A stretch of 64,000 nucleotides of DNA from Promicromonospora iranensis (lineage in GTDB: Bacteria; Actinomycetota; Actinomycetes; Actinomycetales; Cellulomonadaceae). The position numbers and the translations under genes were made by a program. Under the pieces are notes generated by a model. That model ran no database searches, was not told where the DNA came from, and saw nothing but the letters and a program-made list of their open reading frames with translations. Numbering within the stretch: position 1 is the first letter of the stretch; every line of letters begins with the position of its first letter. The stretch lies in contig NZ_JAJQQP010000011.1 in NCBI RefSeq assembly GCF_028994805.1, forward strand, positions 186,001-250,000. The letters are read 5' to 3'. Shown piece after piece: positions 25,945 to 34,601 of this stretch.

Positions 25945-26249
25945 AAAGGCTCGTTACGTAGGGGGTGCTGCGGCCGGCCGCGTGGCAGCCCGCGCAGCGC
26001 CACCGTACGGGCGGTCGGCGCGCCGAATGGTCAGATGACCGTCTGCAGGCCGATCTGTGACCCGATCGTAAGGTGTGGTCCAGCGCGGTCACGTGCTGCC
26101 CCGGAGCCGGGAAGCGCCCGGGAAGCGACGCTGGGAACGGCGGCGTGGGCAGCGTGGGTACGGGACCGCCACACACCGCATACGCCGCGGCCGCGGCGAC
26201 CATGGTTGTATGCGGTCGTCCCCCGTCAGCCTCGGATTGGATCCTCTCC
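25945..26249. promoter_or_regulatory. Divergent regulatory region, osmolyte operon and gamma-glutamyltransferase
   Basis: These 305 bases hold no convincing gene. They must carry the promoter of the minus-strand osmolyte operon and that of the plus-strand gamma-glutamyltransferase. Two nested symmetric elements are visible: ACCGCATAC (26175-26183) and GTATGCGGT (26208-26216), perfect 9-base arms 24 bases apart, and between them the 16-base palindrome CGCCGCGGCCGCGGCG. These lie closest to the transferase start and may be an operator. Confidence 0.45.
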
Positions 26250-28157
26250 GTGCACGCTCCGTCGTCGGCCACGTCCAGCGCCTCGTCCTTCACCCCGCCC
26301 GTCGGCCCCGCCACGCGGCCCGACCTCCAGGGCACGTTCGGCATGGTGGGCTCCACCCACTGGATCGCCACCGCGAGCGCCCAGGCCGTGCTCGAACGGG
26401 GCGGCAACGCGTTCGACGCGGCGGTCGCCGGGGCGTTCGTGCTGCACGTCGTGGAGCCGCACCTCAACGGGCCGGGCGGCGACATGACCGGCGTCTTCGT
26501 CACCGCTGACGCGCCGTCGGCCCCGCGTGTGCTGATGGGCCAGGGACCGGCGCCCGCCGGCGCCACCATCGAGCACTTCCGGTCCGAGGGGCTCGACCTC
26601 GTCCCGGGCTCCGGCGCCCTCGCGGCGGCGGTGCCGGGCAGTGTCGACGCCTGGCTCCTGCTCCTGCGCGACCACGGCACGTGGGACCTCGGCGACGTCC
26701 TCGCGTACGCCGTCGGGTACGCCCGCGACGGCCATCCGGTGCTCGGCCGGGTCAGCGCCACCCTCTCGATGGTGGCCGACCTGTTCCGCGACCACTGGCC
26801 CACCTCGGCCGCCCGCTGGCTGCCCGACGGCGAGGTCCCCGCGCCCGGGGCGGTCGTCACCAACCCGGAGTACGCGGACCTGCTGGACGCCGTCGTCGCG
26901 GCGGGCTCCGGTGCGGCGGACCGCCGTCAGGCGATCGACCGGGCCCGGGCCGCCTGGCGCGAACGCGTGGGCACCGCCGTGGAGGCGTTCGTCAGGACGC
27001 CGCACCGGCACGCCGACGGCGGCGACCACGCGGGTGTCATGACCGCCGCCGACATCGCCGGCTTCGAGGCGTCCTACGAGGACGCGTGCACCGCGACGTT
27101 CCGCGGGTACACCGTCGCCAAGACCGGAGCCTGGGGGCAGGGCCCGGCTCTGCTGGCCGCGCTCAAGATCCTCGAGGGGTTCGACGACGCGGCCCTCGAC
27201 CCGTCGACCGAGATCGGCGCGCACACGGTCCTCGAGGCGCAGAAGCTCGCGATGGCGGACCGCGACGTCTGGTACGGCGACCCCGCCGGGGACGACGTGC
27301 CGCTGACGTACCTCCTCGGCGAGGACTACGCGGCTCGCCGCCGGGCGCTGATCGGCGACACCGCGAGCCGCGAGGTGCGCCCCGGCGACGTGCCCGGCCG
27401 CCCGACACCGCCCCTGCCGGCCCTGCGCACCGAGTACGCCACCAGCGCCCCGGCCGGCTCGCTGCCGGGTGCGCCGACCGGTGGCGCGGCCGCGGGCGTC
27501 GGCGAGCCCACGGTCCCGGTGGCCGAGCCCGTCGAGACCCCGGACTCACCGGACCACACCGGCGCCACCCGCGGCGACACCTGCCACATCGACGTCGTGG
27601 ACCGCTGGGGCAACATGGTCTCGGCGACGCCGTCGGGCGGCTGGCTGCAGTCCTCCCCCACCGTCCCCGGCCTGGGCTTCTGCCTGGGCACGCGGCTGCA
27701 GATGACCTGGCTGGACGAGGCGTCGCCGTCGGCCCTGGTGCCCGGACGGCGGCCGCGGACCACGCTCACGCCCACGCTCGTGCTGCGCGACGGTGAGCCG
27801 CTGATCGCGCTCGGCTCGCCGGGCGGTGACCAGCAGGACCAGTGGCAGCTCCTGTTCCTCCTGCGGGTGCTCGTCGGCGGGTACACGCCGCAGCAGGCGA
27901 TCGACGCCCCGGCCCTGCACACGACGTCGTTCCCCGGCTCGTTCTGGCCCCGCACCTGGACCCCGGGCGGCGCGGTGGTGGAGGACCGGCTCGGCGACGA
28001 CGTCATCGCGGGCCTGGAACGCCGTGGGCACGTCGTGACCCGGGCCGGTGACTGGGCGCTCGGCCGCCTGTCCGCCGTGACCCGCGACCCGGCCACCGGG
28101 CTGCTGGGCGCCGCCGCCAACCCGAGAGGGGCACAGGGATACGCCGCAGGACGCTGA
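26250..28157 (+). CDS. Gamma-glutamyltransferase family protein
   Basis: A 635-residue Ntn-hydrolase of the gamma-glutamyltranspeptidase family, made as a proenzyme that cleaves itself before the catalytic Thr. That residue is Thr444 in TRGDTCHIDVVD, giving a large subunit of about 443 residues and a small one of about 192. Other family features: ERGGNAFDAAVAG, NGPGGD and the small-subunit motif ALGSPGGDQQ. The usual oxyanion GSP-type segment is intact. No clear signal peptide, so it may be cytosolic. The GTG at 26250 is chosen as the last start before conserved sequence; an ATG at 26202 is a plausible alternative. It could act on glutathione-like compounds or on cephalosporin-type substrates. 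Confidence 0.88.
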   Translation: MHAPSSATSSASSFTPPVGPATRPDLQGTFGMVGSTHWIATASAQAVLERGGNAFDAAVAGAFVLHVVEPHLNGPGGDMTGVFVTADAPSAPRVLMGQGPAPAGATIEHFRSEGLDLVPGSGALAAAVPGSVDAWLLLLRDHGTWDLGDVLAYAVGYARDGHPVLGRVSATLSMVADLFRDHWPTSAARWLPDGEVPAPGAVVTNPEYADLLDAVVAAGSGAADRRQAIDRARAAWRERVGTAVEAFVRTPHRHADGGDHAGVMTAADIAGFEASYEDACTATFRGYTVAKTGAWGQGPALLAALKILEGFDDAALDPSTEIGAHTVLEAQKLAMADRDVWYGDPAGDDVPLTYLLGEDYAARRRALIGDTASREVRPGDVPGRPTPPLPALRTEYATSAPAGSLPGAPTGGAAAGVGEPTVPVAEPVETPDSPDHTGATRGDTCHIDVVDRWGNMVSATPSGGWLQSSPTVPGLGFCLGTRLQMTWLDEASPSALVPGRRPRTTLTPTLVLRDGEPLIALGSPGGDQQDQWQLLFLLRVLVGGYTPQQAIDAPALHTTSFPGSFWPRTWTPGGAVVEDRLGDDVIAGLERRGHVVTRAGDWALGRLSAVTRDPATGLLGAAANPRGAQGYAAGR

Positions 28158-28200
28158 CGCGGGTCCCGGCCGCACACCGTCGTGCCGGCCCGGACGCCGT

Positions 28201-28206
28201 TACCGT
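28201..28206 (+). promoter_or_regulatory. Candidate -10 (TACCGT) for DUF202 gene pair
   Basis: TACCGT fits TANNNT and ends six bases before the GTG at 28213; there is no Shine-Dalgarno, so the transcript is probably leaderless. Confidence 0.5.
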
Positions 28207-28212
28207 GGGACG

Positions 28213-28572
28213 GTGACCACGAAGAGGTTCCCCCAGCGCGTCTACCGTGACGGCAAGGAGCCTGACCCCCGGTTCAGCCTCGCCAACGAGCGCACGTTCC
28301 TGGCCTGGCTGCGCACGGCGCTCGGGATGTACGCGGGTGCGTTCGCCCTCGAGGCGCTCTCGCTGCCGGCCTCGACCGGCTGGCGGGTCGCCGCAGCAGG
28401 CCTCTTCCTCGTCCTCGGCACGGTCGCCGCGATCCAGGCCTGGCTCGGCTGGTCCGCCACGGAGACGGCGCTGCGCCGGGGCCGGCCCCTGCCCGGCCTC
28501 GCCGTCGGCGGGCTGCTCGTCGTGGGCATCGTCGTGGCGGTCGCACTGGTCACCATCGGGCTGTTCGTATGA
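28213..28572 (+). CDS. DUF202 (YidH-like) membrane protein
   Basis: A 119-residue DUF202/YidH protein. The family motif LANERTFLAWLRTALGMYAG (about residues 21-40) is followed by three membrane segments. Function unknown; pairs of DUF202 genes like this one are common in actinobacteria. The start is GTG; an upstream TACCGT suggests a leaderless mRNA. The stop overlaps the next gene by four bases. Confidence 0.88.
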   Translation: MTTKRFPQRVYRDGKEPDPRFSLANERTFLAWLRTALGMYAGAFALEALSLPASTGWRVAAAGLFLVLGTVAAIQAWLGWSATETALRRGRPLPGLAVGGLLVVGIVVAVALVTIGLFV

Positions 28573-28922
28573 GCCGGACGGCCGACGAGGACAGCGTCTA
28601 CGACCCCGGGCTGCAGACCGAGCGCACCCTGCTCGCCTGGCGCCGCACGTGCCTCGCCTTCGGGATCGTCAGCCTGGTCGCCATGCGGTTCACCGTCGAT
28701 GCGGCCGGAGTCCTCGCCGTCTTCGCGGGCGTCGTCGGTGCGGGTCTGGCGGTCGCCGCGTACATCGCCGCCGCCATCGGCTACCGCCGGGCCAACACGG
28801 CACTGCGCAGCACCGGCTCGCTCGACCACGGAGCAGCGCCCATCGCCCTGGCCACCGCCGCCGCACTGGTGCTCGGCATCGCGTGTGCGGCATACCTGGT
28901 CCTGAGCACGCTCGCCGGCTGA
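28569..28922 (+). CDS. DUF202 (YidG-like) membrane protein
   Basis: A 117-residue second DUF202 protein, with the motif GLQTERTLLAWRRTCLAF near residues 14-31 and three membrane segments. It is coupled to the first DUF202 gene by an ATGA overlap; the two proteins probably form one membrane complex of unknown role. A strong hairpin follows the stop. Confidence 0.88.
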   Translation: MSRTADEDSVYDPGLQTERTLLAWRRTCLAFGIVSLVAMRFTVDAAGVLAVFAGVVGAGLAVAAYIAAAIGYRRANTALRSTGSLDHGAAPIALATAAALVLGIACAAYLVLSTLAG

Positions 28923-28935
28923 CTCCCGTCCGCAC

Positions 28936-28992
28936 CGACCCCGACACACTGCATGCCACGGTCGGCGTGTCGCGTGCAGTGTGTCGGGGTCG
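28936..28992. repeat. Intergenic hairpin C between DUF202 and amidohydrolase genes
   Basis: Perfect 18-base arms (28936-28953 and 28975-28992) around a 21-base middle at a convergent junction. It is in the same position and of similar size to hairpins A, B, D and E, but its arm sequence is not obviously related to theirs. No T-tract. Confidence 0.7.
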
Positions 28993-29012
28993 ATGGTCTG
29001 GGCCGCGACGGC

Positions 29013-30566
29013 TCAGAAAGTCCGGTGGGTCCAGCGGCCCGACAGGAGCGTGCCCGCGACCGGCATGTGGCGCAGGGCCTTCGCCACGCCTTCGCCTCCG
29101 ACGTCGACCGCAGCGGCGCCCCCGGCCTCGCTCCGGCCCACACCCCCGAGCGCGAGCGGGTCCGCGTCGAGCACCACGAGGTCCGCCGGGCCGCCCGCCG
29201 TCGGGTACAGCCCGTGCCCGTCCGTCGAGGCCGCCAGCGCCGTCCGCAGCCCGATCCGCTGCTCCGGGTGCCACGGGGCGCGCCCGTCCCGGGCGCGGCT
29301 GACGGCCGCGGCGACGGCGACCCAGGGGTCGAGGACCGCGACCGGCGCGTCCGAGCCCAGGGCGAGCACGGCCCCGGCGTCCTCCAGAGAGCCGTACGGG
29401 AAGGCGCGACCGGTGCGCCCGGCCCAGTGCCGGTCGGCGACGTCACGGTCGTCCATGGCGTGCTCGGGCTGGACGGACGCGATCACGCCGAGCTCGGCGA
29501 ACCGGGCGAGGTCGGCGGCGTCGAGGAGCTGGGCGTGCTCGACCGAGCCGCGAGCGCCGGTCGCCGCGAACGCGTCGAGCGCCAGGGCATTGGCATGGTC
29601 GCCGATCGCGTGGATCGCGCACTCCAGGCCGCCGTCGTGGGCGCGCTTCATGAGCGGGACCAGCTCGTCCGGCGGCACGGACAGGATCCCGTGCGCCTCC
29701 GGCCCGGTCAGGCCGGGGTACGCGTCGTGGCAGTAGGCGGTGCGGGTGTTGAGCGAGCCGTCCGTGACCACCTTGTACGGCCCCTGTTCCAGCAGGTCGC
29801 CCGTGCCCGGCAGCACGTCCCCCGTGCGCAGGCCCTCGGCGAGGACGTCGTCCAGCCAGGACGTCCAGACGCCGGCCCGGACGTGCAGCGCGTCGAACCC
29901 TCCGGCGAACCGGCGGCGCCAGACCGTGCGGTTGTCGGTGATCTCCAGGTCCACGACGCCGACGACGCCCCGGGCCGCGGCGGCAGCGGCGGCGTCGGCC
30001 ACCCAGGCGTCGGCGAGGTCGTCGGCCACCCGGTCGACGACGGCGGCCAGCGGCAGCCACTCGCTCTCCCGCAGCACCCCGGTGGGGTGCGCGTCGACGC
30101 CGACGTACCGCAGGCCGGCGGTGCTGAGCCAGGCGCAGTGCAGGTCGCCGGACACGAGGACCACCGGCACGTCGCCCACCACGGCGTCGAGCAGCGCGGC
30201 CGTGGGGAGGTCCGGCCACAGGCCGTCCCGGAAGCCGAACCCGACCAGCGCGGTTCCCGGAGCGGGCGGCTCGTCGGCCAGGCGGTCGCGGACGAGCGCC
30301 ACCGCCTCGGCCGCGGATCCGGCGCCCGACAGGTCGAGCCTGCGCCGCACCAGTGCCCACTGCGTGAGGTGGACGTGCTTGTCCCACAGGCCGGGCAGGA
30401 CGGTCCGTCCGTCGAGGTCCACCCGTTCTCCACCCGCCAGCGTCCCCGACGGCGCGACCGCGCGCACCCGGCCGTCCCGCAGCAGCAGGTCGACCGGCTT
30501 GCCGTGCCCGGCGAGGCGGGCGCCGGTCAGCAGCAGCGGCTCGCCGACGCCGTCCCCGGCGCTCAC
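29013..30566 (-). CDS. Amidohydrolase family 3 protein (YtcJ-like)
   Basis: A 517-residue metal-dependent amidohydrolase. Features: N-terminal beta-sandwich residues ending TVLPGLWDKHVHL with the metal-binding HVH pair, the mid-barrel region TDGSLNTRTAYC, a further His in IHAIGDHANA, and the catalytic Asp in ALGSDAPVAVLDPW. The domain order matches the YtcJ/NfdA group, whose substrates are mostly unknown formamides or amides. The GTG start overlaps the PaiB-like gene stop by four bases, so the two are co-expressed. The frame continues upstream but only as a shadow. Confidence 0.88.
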   Translation of the reverse strand: MSAGDGVGEPLLLTGARLAGHGKPVDLLLRDGRVRAVAPSGTLAGGERVDLDGRTVLPGLWDKHVHLTQWALVRRRLDLSGAGSAAEAVALVRDRLADEPPAPGTALVGFGFRDGLWPDLPTAALLDAVVGDVPVVLVSGDLHCAWLSTAGLRYVGVDAHPTGVLRESEWLPLAAVVDRVADDLADAWVADAAAAAAARGVVGVVDLEITDNRTVWRRRFAGGFDALHVRAGVWTSWLDDVLAEGLRTGDVLPGTGDLLEQGPYKVVTDGSLNTRTAYCHDAYPGLTGPEAHGILSVPPDELVPLMKRAHDGGLECAIHAIGDHANALALDAFAATGARGSVEHAQLLDAADLARFAELGVIASVQPEHAMDDRDVADRHWAGRTGRAFPYGSLEDAGAVLALGSDAPVAVLDPWVAVAAAVSRARDGRAPWHPEQRIGLRTALAASTDGHGLYPTAGGPADLVVLDADPLALGGVGRSEAGGAAAVDVGGEGVAKALRHMPVAGTLLSGRWTHRTF

Positions 30567-31243
30567 GCGGCGCCGCCGGTCACGCCGCCGGCCGCGCTGT
30601 GCCCCGAACCGTCGGACCGCCGGCCGAGCTCGGCCCGCATCTCGGCCGCGAGCGCGGGCTGCGCGTGGTGCGGGTCCGACTCCAGGGCCGCCACCACACG
30701 GTCCGCCACGGCACGCGGCTTGTCCTGGCTGAGCTTGGCCTTGCCCTGCCACCGGGTGACACGCAGGCGGAACCCCGCGGCCCCCGGGGCGATACGCCGG
30801 GCGTACTCCTCGACACGAGGCAGGCGGACCGGGTCGGGCATGACCGACTCGTAGCGGTCGACGGTGTCGGAGAGGATCGCGTACGACTCCTCGGGCCCGA
30901 GCAGCTCGACCGTGCAGTGCAGGTGGACCGCCACGTAGTTCCACGTCGGCACGGCGGGCGCCATGTCGTACCAGCCGGGCGACACGTAGCCGTGCGGCCC
31001 CTGGACGATCAGCAGCGACTCGCGGCCGCTGTCGAGCCGGTGCAGCACCTCGTCGGGCCGGCCGACGTGGCCGAGCAGGCTCATCGGTTCCCCCGGCGGC
31101 GTCTCCTCCAGCAGGACCGGCAGGTGGGAGGCGACGGGCGCCCCGTCGTCGGCCACCGAGACGAGGGTGGCCCAGCCGTGGGTGCGGACCAGGTCGCGCA
31201 CGCGGGCCTCGTCCTCGATCTCGTAGTCGCGGGTGTGGATCAC
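30563..31243 (-). CDS. PaiB-like FMN-binding protein
   Basis: A 226-residue PaiB-family protein with a split-barrel FMN-binding fold. Seen: DLVRTHGWATLVSV, the SHLPVLLEE region, YVSPGWYDMAPAVPTWNYVAVHLH and the family-specific end VTRWQGKAKLSQDKP. PaiB was first described as a negative regulator of sporulation and protease genes in Bacillus; most homologues are of unknown role. I chose the GTG at 31243 because it matches the family's usual N-terminus; upstream TTG codons in frame add about 26 unconserved residues. Confidence 0.85.
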   Translation of the reverse strand: MIHTRDYEIEDEARVRDLVRTHGWATLVSVADDGAPVASHLPVLLEETPPGEPMSLLGHVGRPDEVLHRLDSGRESLLIVQGPHGYVSPGWYDMAPAVPTWNYVAVHLHCTVELLGPEESYAILSDTVDRYESVMPDPVRLPRVEEYARRIAPGAAGFRLRVTRWQGKAKLSQDKPRAVADRVVAALESDPHHAQPALAAEMRAELGRRSDGSGHSAAGGVTGGAA

Positions 31244-31343
31244 CCTGTCATCGAACCACCGTGGGCGGACGTCGGACGCCGTCCCGGGTGAAGTCGAGAC
31301 CTGCGCGTTATCAGCGCTCAACCTTCGCGTAAGGCGACGCCCC

Positions 31344-31349
31344 TACTCT
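31344..31349 (+). promoter_or_regulatory. Candidate -10 (TACTCT) for acyltransferase gene
   Basis: TACTCT ends seven bases before the GTG at 31357 with no ribosome binding site in between, the spacing expected for a leaderless mRNA. Confidence 0.5.
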
Positions 31350-31356
31350 CGGCGGC

Positions 31357-33606
31357 GTGTCCTCCACCGGTGCGCCGACGGCGCTTGTTCCCGCACGCAC
31401 CGGCCCGTCCCGGCGGATCGGCGCCGTCGACGGCCTGCGCGGCCTCGCACTGATCCTCGTCGTCGCGTTCCACCTGTTCGGGCAGGGACGTGTCTCGGGC
31501 GGCGTCGACGTGTTCCTCCTGCTCTCCGGGTACTTCGCGACGGGGACCCTGCTGCGCCAGGCGGAGGCGGGCACCCTGCGCCTGTCGGCGCACTACGCGC
31601 GGACCCTCGCCCGCCTCCTGCCGGCAGCGCTCGTCGTGCTGGCCGCCGTCACCGTCGCCCTGCTCACGCTCGCCCCGCGGATGCGCTGGTCCTCAGGGCT
31701 GCGGGAGGTCGGGGCGGCCGCGACGTTCTGGCAGAACTGGGAGCTGGTGCACGCCTCGCTCGCGTACGGCGCCGCCGGACCGGACGCGAGCCCGCTCCAG
31801 CACTTCTGGTCGCTGTCGGTCCAGGGCCAGTTCTTCGCCGTCTGGCCGCTGGTGGTGCTCGGGTCGGTGGTCTGCGCCCGGGCACTGGCTCGACGCGGCG
31901 GCACCTCGCCCTCCCCCGCCGCACTGCTCGTCGTGCTCGTCGGAGCGGCCACGGTGGCGTCGTTCGCGGGCGCACTGTGGCTGGTCGCGGTGAACCAGCC
32001 GGTGGCGTACTTCAGCACGTTCACCCGGTTCTGGGAGATCGGCGCGGGCGCACTGCTCGCCCTGGCCCTCCGGTCCGGCGCTCCCCCCGGACGGTGGCGC
32101 GGCCCGCTCGGGTGGACCGGGCTCGCCCTGGTCGTGAGCTCGGGCTTCCTGGTCGACGGCGCCCGCGTGTTCCCGGGGGCCTGGACTCTCGTCCCCGTCG
32201 CCGGCGCCGCACTCGTGCTGGTCGCCACGGCCCCGGTCCGGAGCGGGCCGGCCGTGGCGTCGGCCTCCCGCGGGGGCGTCGAGCGGATCCTCGACAGCGT
32301 CCCCTTGCGCCTCGGCGCACGCATCTCCTACGCCCTCTATCTCTGGCACTGGCCGGTCCTGGTGTTCTGGCTCCTGACGACAGGCACGCAGCGGGTGGGG
32401 CCGGTGGCCGGTACCGGGATCCTGCTCGTCTCGACGGCGCTCGCCTGGGTCACGACGCACCACGTCGCCGAGCCCGTGCTCGCCCGCGTCACGGACCGGC
32501 TGGCTGTCCGCCGCGCGGCGGCCACCGGCCACCTGAGCGGTGGCGTCGCCGTGCGGGCCGGCACGACGCCGTCGGGCAGGCGGACGCTCGCGGTGCTGGT
32601 CGGGGCGGCCGTGCTGGTGCTCGGCGGCACGCAGGCCGCGGCCACGGCGCACGACGTCTCCGTGCGGAGCGACGCCGCCGACCTCCTCACGCCGTCGCCG
32701 GACCACCCGGGCGCCGCCGCGCTCGCGCCGGACGCGCCCCCGTTCGAGCCGCCGCGCACCGTCCCGTTCCGGCCTGCCACCTGGGTGGCGTACGACGACC
32801 ACCCGGACCGGCCGCACTGCGCCCAGGCCGGCGACCGGTCCGAGCTGCTCGAGTGCACGGTCGTGGCGCCCGCCGACCCCACGGCGGTGATCTACCTCGC
32901 CGGCGCCTCGCACGAGCAGCAGTACGAGGAAGCATTCATGGCGCTCGCCCAGGAGCACGGCTGGGAGCTGCGCGAGATGCTCAAGCACGGCTGTCGCCTG
33001 GCGGCCCCGGACGCGGGCTCGGACTCGGGCTCGGCCCCGGACGCGGGTTCGAGCTCAGGCCCGGGAGCGGAATCGAGCGCCCGGAACCAGCGCCCGTCGT
33101 GCCGCACGTGGAACGAACGGGCGCTGAGCGCCCTGGTCGCCGCCCGCCCGGACGCCGTGGTCGTGGTGGGCACACGCACCCACGAGGACGGATCGCCCGA
33201 AGAGGTGCTGCCCGGCCAGGTCGAGGCGTGGCGCGCCCTGGACGACGCCGGGATCGCCGTGATCACCCTCCGCGACAACCCCCGGTTCGAGTGGTTCGTT
33301 CCTGAGTGCATGGCTGACGCGGTCTCCCCCGAGGCCTGCGGGCGGCCGCGCGCGGAACAGCTCGCCGAGACCTCGCCCGTGACCACGGCACCCGGCGTAC
33401 CGGAGAGCGCCGTGCACCTGGATCTCACCGACTCCATCTGCGGGCCGGTCAGGTGCGACGCCGTCGTCGGGAACGTGCTGGTCTACCGCGACGACGACCA
33501 CCTCACCAACACCTACGTACGCACGCTCACCCCCGCCCTCGGTACACAGCTGCGCTCGGCCGCGCCAGGGCTCTTCGAGGCGGGGGACCCGGCGAGATCC
33601 CGGTAG
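31357..33606 (+). CDS. Acyltransferase-3 with C-terminal SGNH domain, variant nucleophile elbow
   Basis: A 749-residue two-domain protein like OatA-type O-acetyltransferases: AT3 membrane domain (about residues 18-400), linker with a further span, then an extracytoplasmic SGNH domain. AT3 features include VDGLRGLALILVVAFHLF and LYLWHWPVLVF. It has SVQGQFF where many family members have VEEQFY. The nucleophile elbow reads GASH (Ser518) instead of the usual GDSH; the DxxH pair is present (DDDH). A Ser/Gly/Ala-rich insertion at about residues 550-575 comes from an 18-base direct repeat. The GTG start has no ribosome binding site, fitting a leaderless mRNA. It probably acylates a surface glycan. 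Confidence 0.87.
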   Translation: MSSTGAPTALVPARTGPSRRIGAVDGLRGLALILVVAFHLFGQGRVSGGVDVFLLLSGYFATGTLLRQAEAGTLRLSAHYARTLARLLPAALVVLAAVTVALLTLAPRMRWSSGLREVGAAATFWQNWELVHASLAYGAAGPDASPLQHFWSLSVQGQFFAVWPLVVLGSVVCARALARRGGTSPSPAALLVVLVGAATVASFAGALWLVAVNQPVAYFSTFTRFWEIGAGALLALALRSGAPPGRWRGPLGWTGLALVVSSGFLVDGARVFPGAWTLVPVAGAALVLVATAPVRSGPAVASASRGGVERILDSVPLRLGARISYALYLWHWPVLVFWLLTTGTQRVGPVAGTGILLVSTALAWVTTHHVAEPVLARVTDRLAVRRAAATGHLSGGVAVRAGTTPSGRRTLAVLVGAAVLVLGGTQAAATAHDVSVRSDAADLLTPSPDHPGAAALAPDAPPFEPPRTVPFRPATWVAYDDHPDRPHCAQAGDRSELLECTVVAPADPTAVIYLAGASHEQQYEEAFMALAQEHGWELREMLKHGCRLAAPDAGSDSGSAPDAGSSSGPGAESSARNQRPSCRTWNERALSALVAARPDAVVVVGTRTHEDGSPEEVLPGQVEAWRALDDAGIAVITLRDNPRFEWFVPECMADAVSPEACGRPRAEQLAETSPVTTAPGVPESAVHLDLTDSICGPVRCDAVVGNVLVYRDDDHLTNTYVRTLTPALGTQLRSAAPGLFEAGDPARSR

Positions 33607-33609
33607 CCT
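33604..33609 (+). promoter_or_regulatory. Candidate -10 (TAGCCT) overlapping the upstream stop codon
   Basis: TAGCCT includes the TAG stop of the preceding gene and ends eight bases before the ATG at 33618, which lacks a Shine-Dalgarno. This would give the small acyltransferase its own leaderless transcript. Confidence 0.45.
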
Positions 33610-33617
33610 CTGCCGCG

Positions 33618-34601
33618 ATGCGCAACGCACTCCACGATCCTGGCCCGGACCAGCTCAAGGGCATCCTCTTGGTACTGGTCGTCTTCGGGCACACGTTCTG
33701 GCAGGGCGTCGGCGACTCGTGGACCAAGTGGATGATCTACGGCTTCCACATGCCGATGTTCCTGTTCCTGTCCGGGTACATGATCTCGATGGCGCGGTTC
33801 GACAGCCGGCCCTGGGGCGACCTGCTGCGCCACTACTGGAAGCGCATGCTCGCCGCCTGGCTCGTGGTCAGCGTGCTCTGGCTCGCGCTGCAGAAGCCGG
33901 ACGCGTTCGCCGACGTGCAGACCTTCCTCGAGGTGCTGCTGCTGCGCCCGGACTTCCACCTCTGGTACGTGCCCATGCTGTTCCTGAGCGTGCTCCTGCT
34001 GCGGCTGCTCGGCCGGCCGCTCACCAGCTCGCCCGCGGCACGGGTGGCGCTCGGTGGGGCCGCGGTCGCCGGCGCGCTCCTGTTCCAGACGCCGCTCAAG
34101 GACCTCGTGCCGACAGTCGTCCTGGAGAACGTCGATGCCCGGTACGCGGGGTACTTCCTGTGGGTGCTGCTCGGCGTGGCGGTGCGCAACCGATGGTTCC
34201 CGCGCATCGGCCTCTGGTGGCTCGCGCCCCTCGTCGTGGTGGGGCTGGTCGCCCGGAGCTGGGTCTACACGTCCGACGCGGCCGGACCCTGGCGGAGCGT
34301 CGTCGCGTTCACCCTGCTGTCCCTGGGTGCGTCGCTGTGCGTACCCGCGCTCCGCGACGCACTACGCGCTCCCCTCCCCCTGATCGGTGACGGGCTGCGC
34401 ACCGTGGGCCGGCACTCGCTCTACGTGTACCTGCTGCACCCGTTCGTCACCGACGCCCTGCACACTCCCGAGGTGGGCTGGGCGCGCTCGCTGCTGCTCG
34501 GCGTGGCCGTCACCGTGGCGCTCCTCGTCGCGAGCTGCCTGGTGGCGGGCGTCCTGGAACGGGTCGGTGCGCGACGGCGTCAGTACGCCGGATACGCGTA
34601 G
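33618..34601 (+). CDS. Acyltransferase family 3 protein, OpgC/fucose acetylase-like
   Basis: A 327-residue AT3-type membrane protein with about ten spans. Features: DQLKGILLVLVVFGHTF with conserved His, FHMPMFLFLSGYMI, and HSLYVYLLHPFV near the C-terminus. This pattern is shared with fucose O-acetylase and other small sugar O-acyltransferases. The ATG at 33618 is chosen because the core motif starts nine residues later. It begins 12 bases after the upstream SGNH-acyltransferase stop, and its 3' end overlaps the convergent CHAP gene by 22 bases, leaving no room for a terminator. Confidence 0.86.
   Translation: MRNALHDPGPDQLKGILLVLVVFGHTFWQGVGDSWTKWMIYGFHMPMFLFLSGYMISMARFDSRPWGDLLRHYWKRMLAAWLVVSVLWLALQKPDAFADVQTFLEVLLLRPDFHLWYVPMLFLSVLLLRLLGRPLTSSPAARVALGGAAVAGALLFQTPLKDLVPTVVLENVDARYAGYFLWVLLGVAVRNRWFPRIGLWWLAPLVVVGLVARSWVYTSDAAGPWRSVVAFTLLSLGASLCVPALRDALRAPLPLIGDGLRTVGRHSLYVYLLHPFVTDALHTPEVGWARSLLLGVAVTVALLVASCLVAGVLERVGARRRQYAGYA

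Noticed and set aside
33001-33060. Sequencing error in the Ser/Gly repeat of the SGNH acyltransferase
   Set aside because: The frame stays open and the conserved C-terminal half of the SGNH domain follows in frame, so the repeat is a genuine in-frame insertion.
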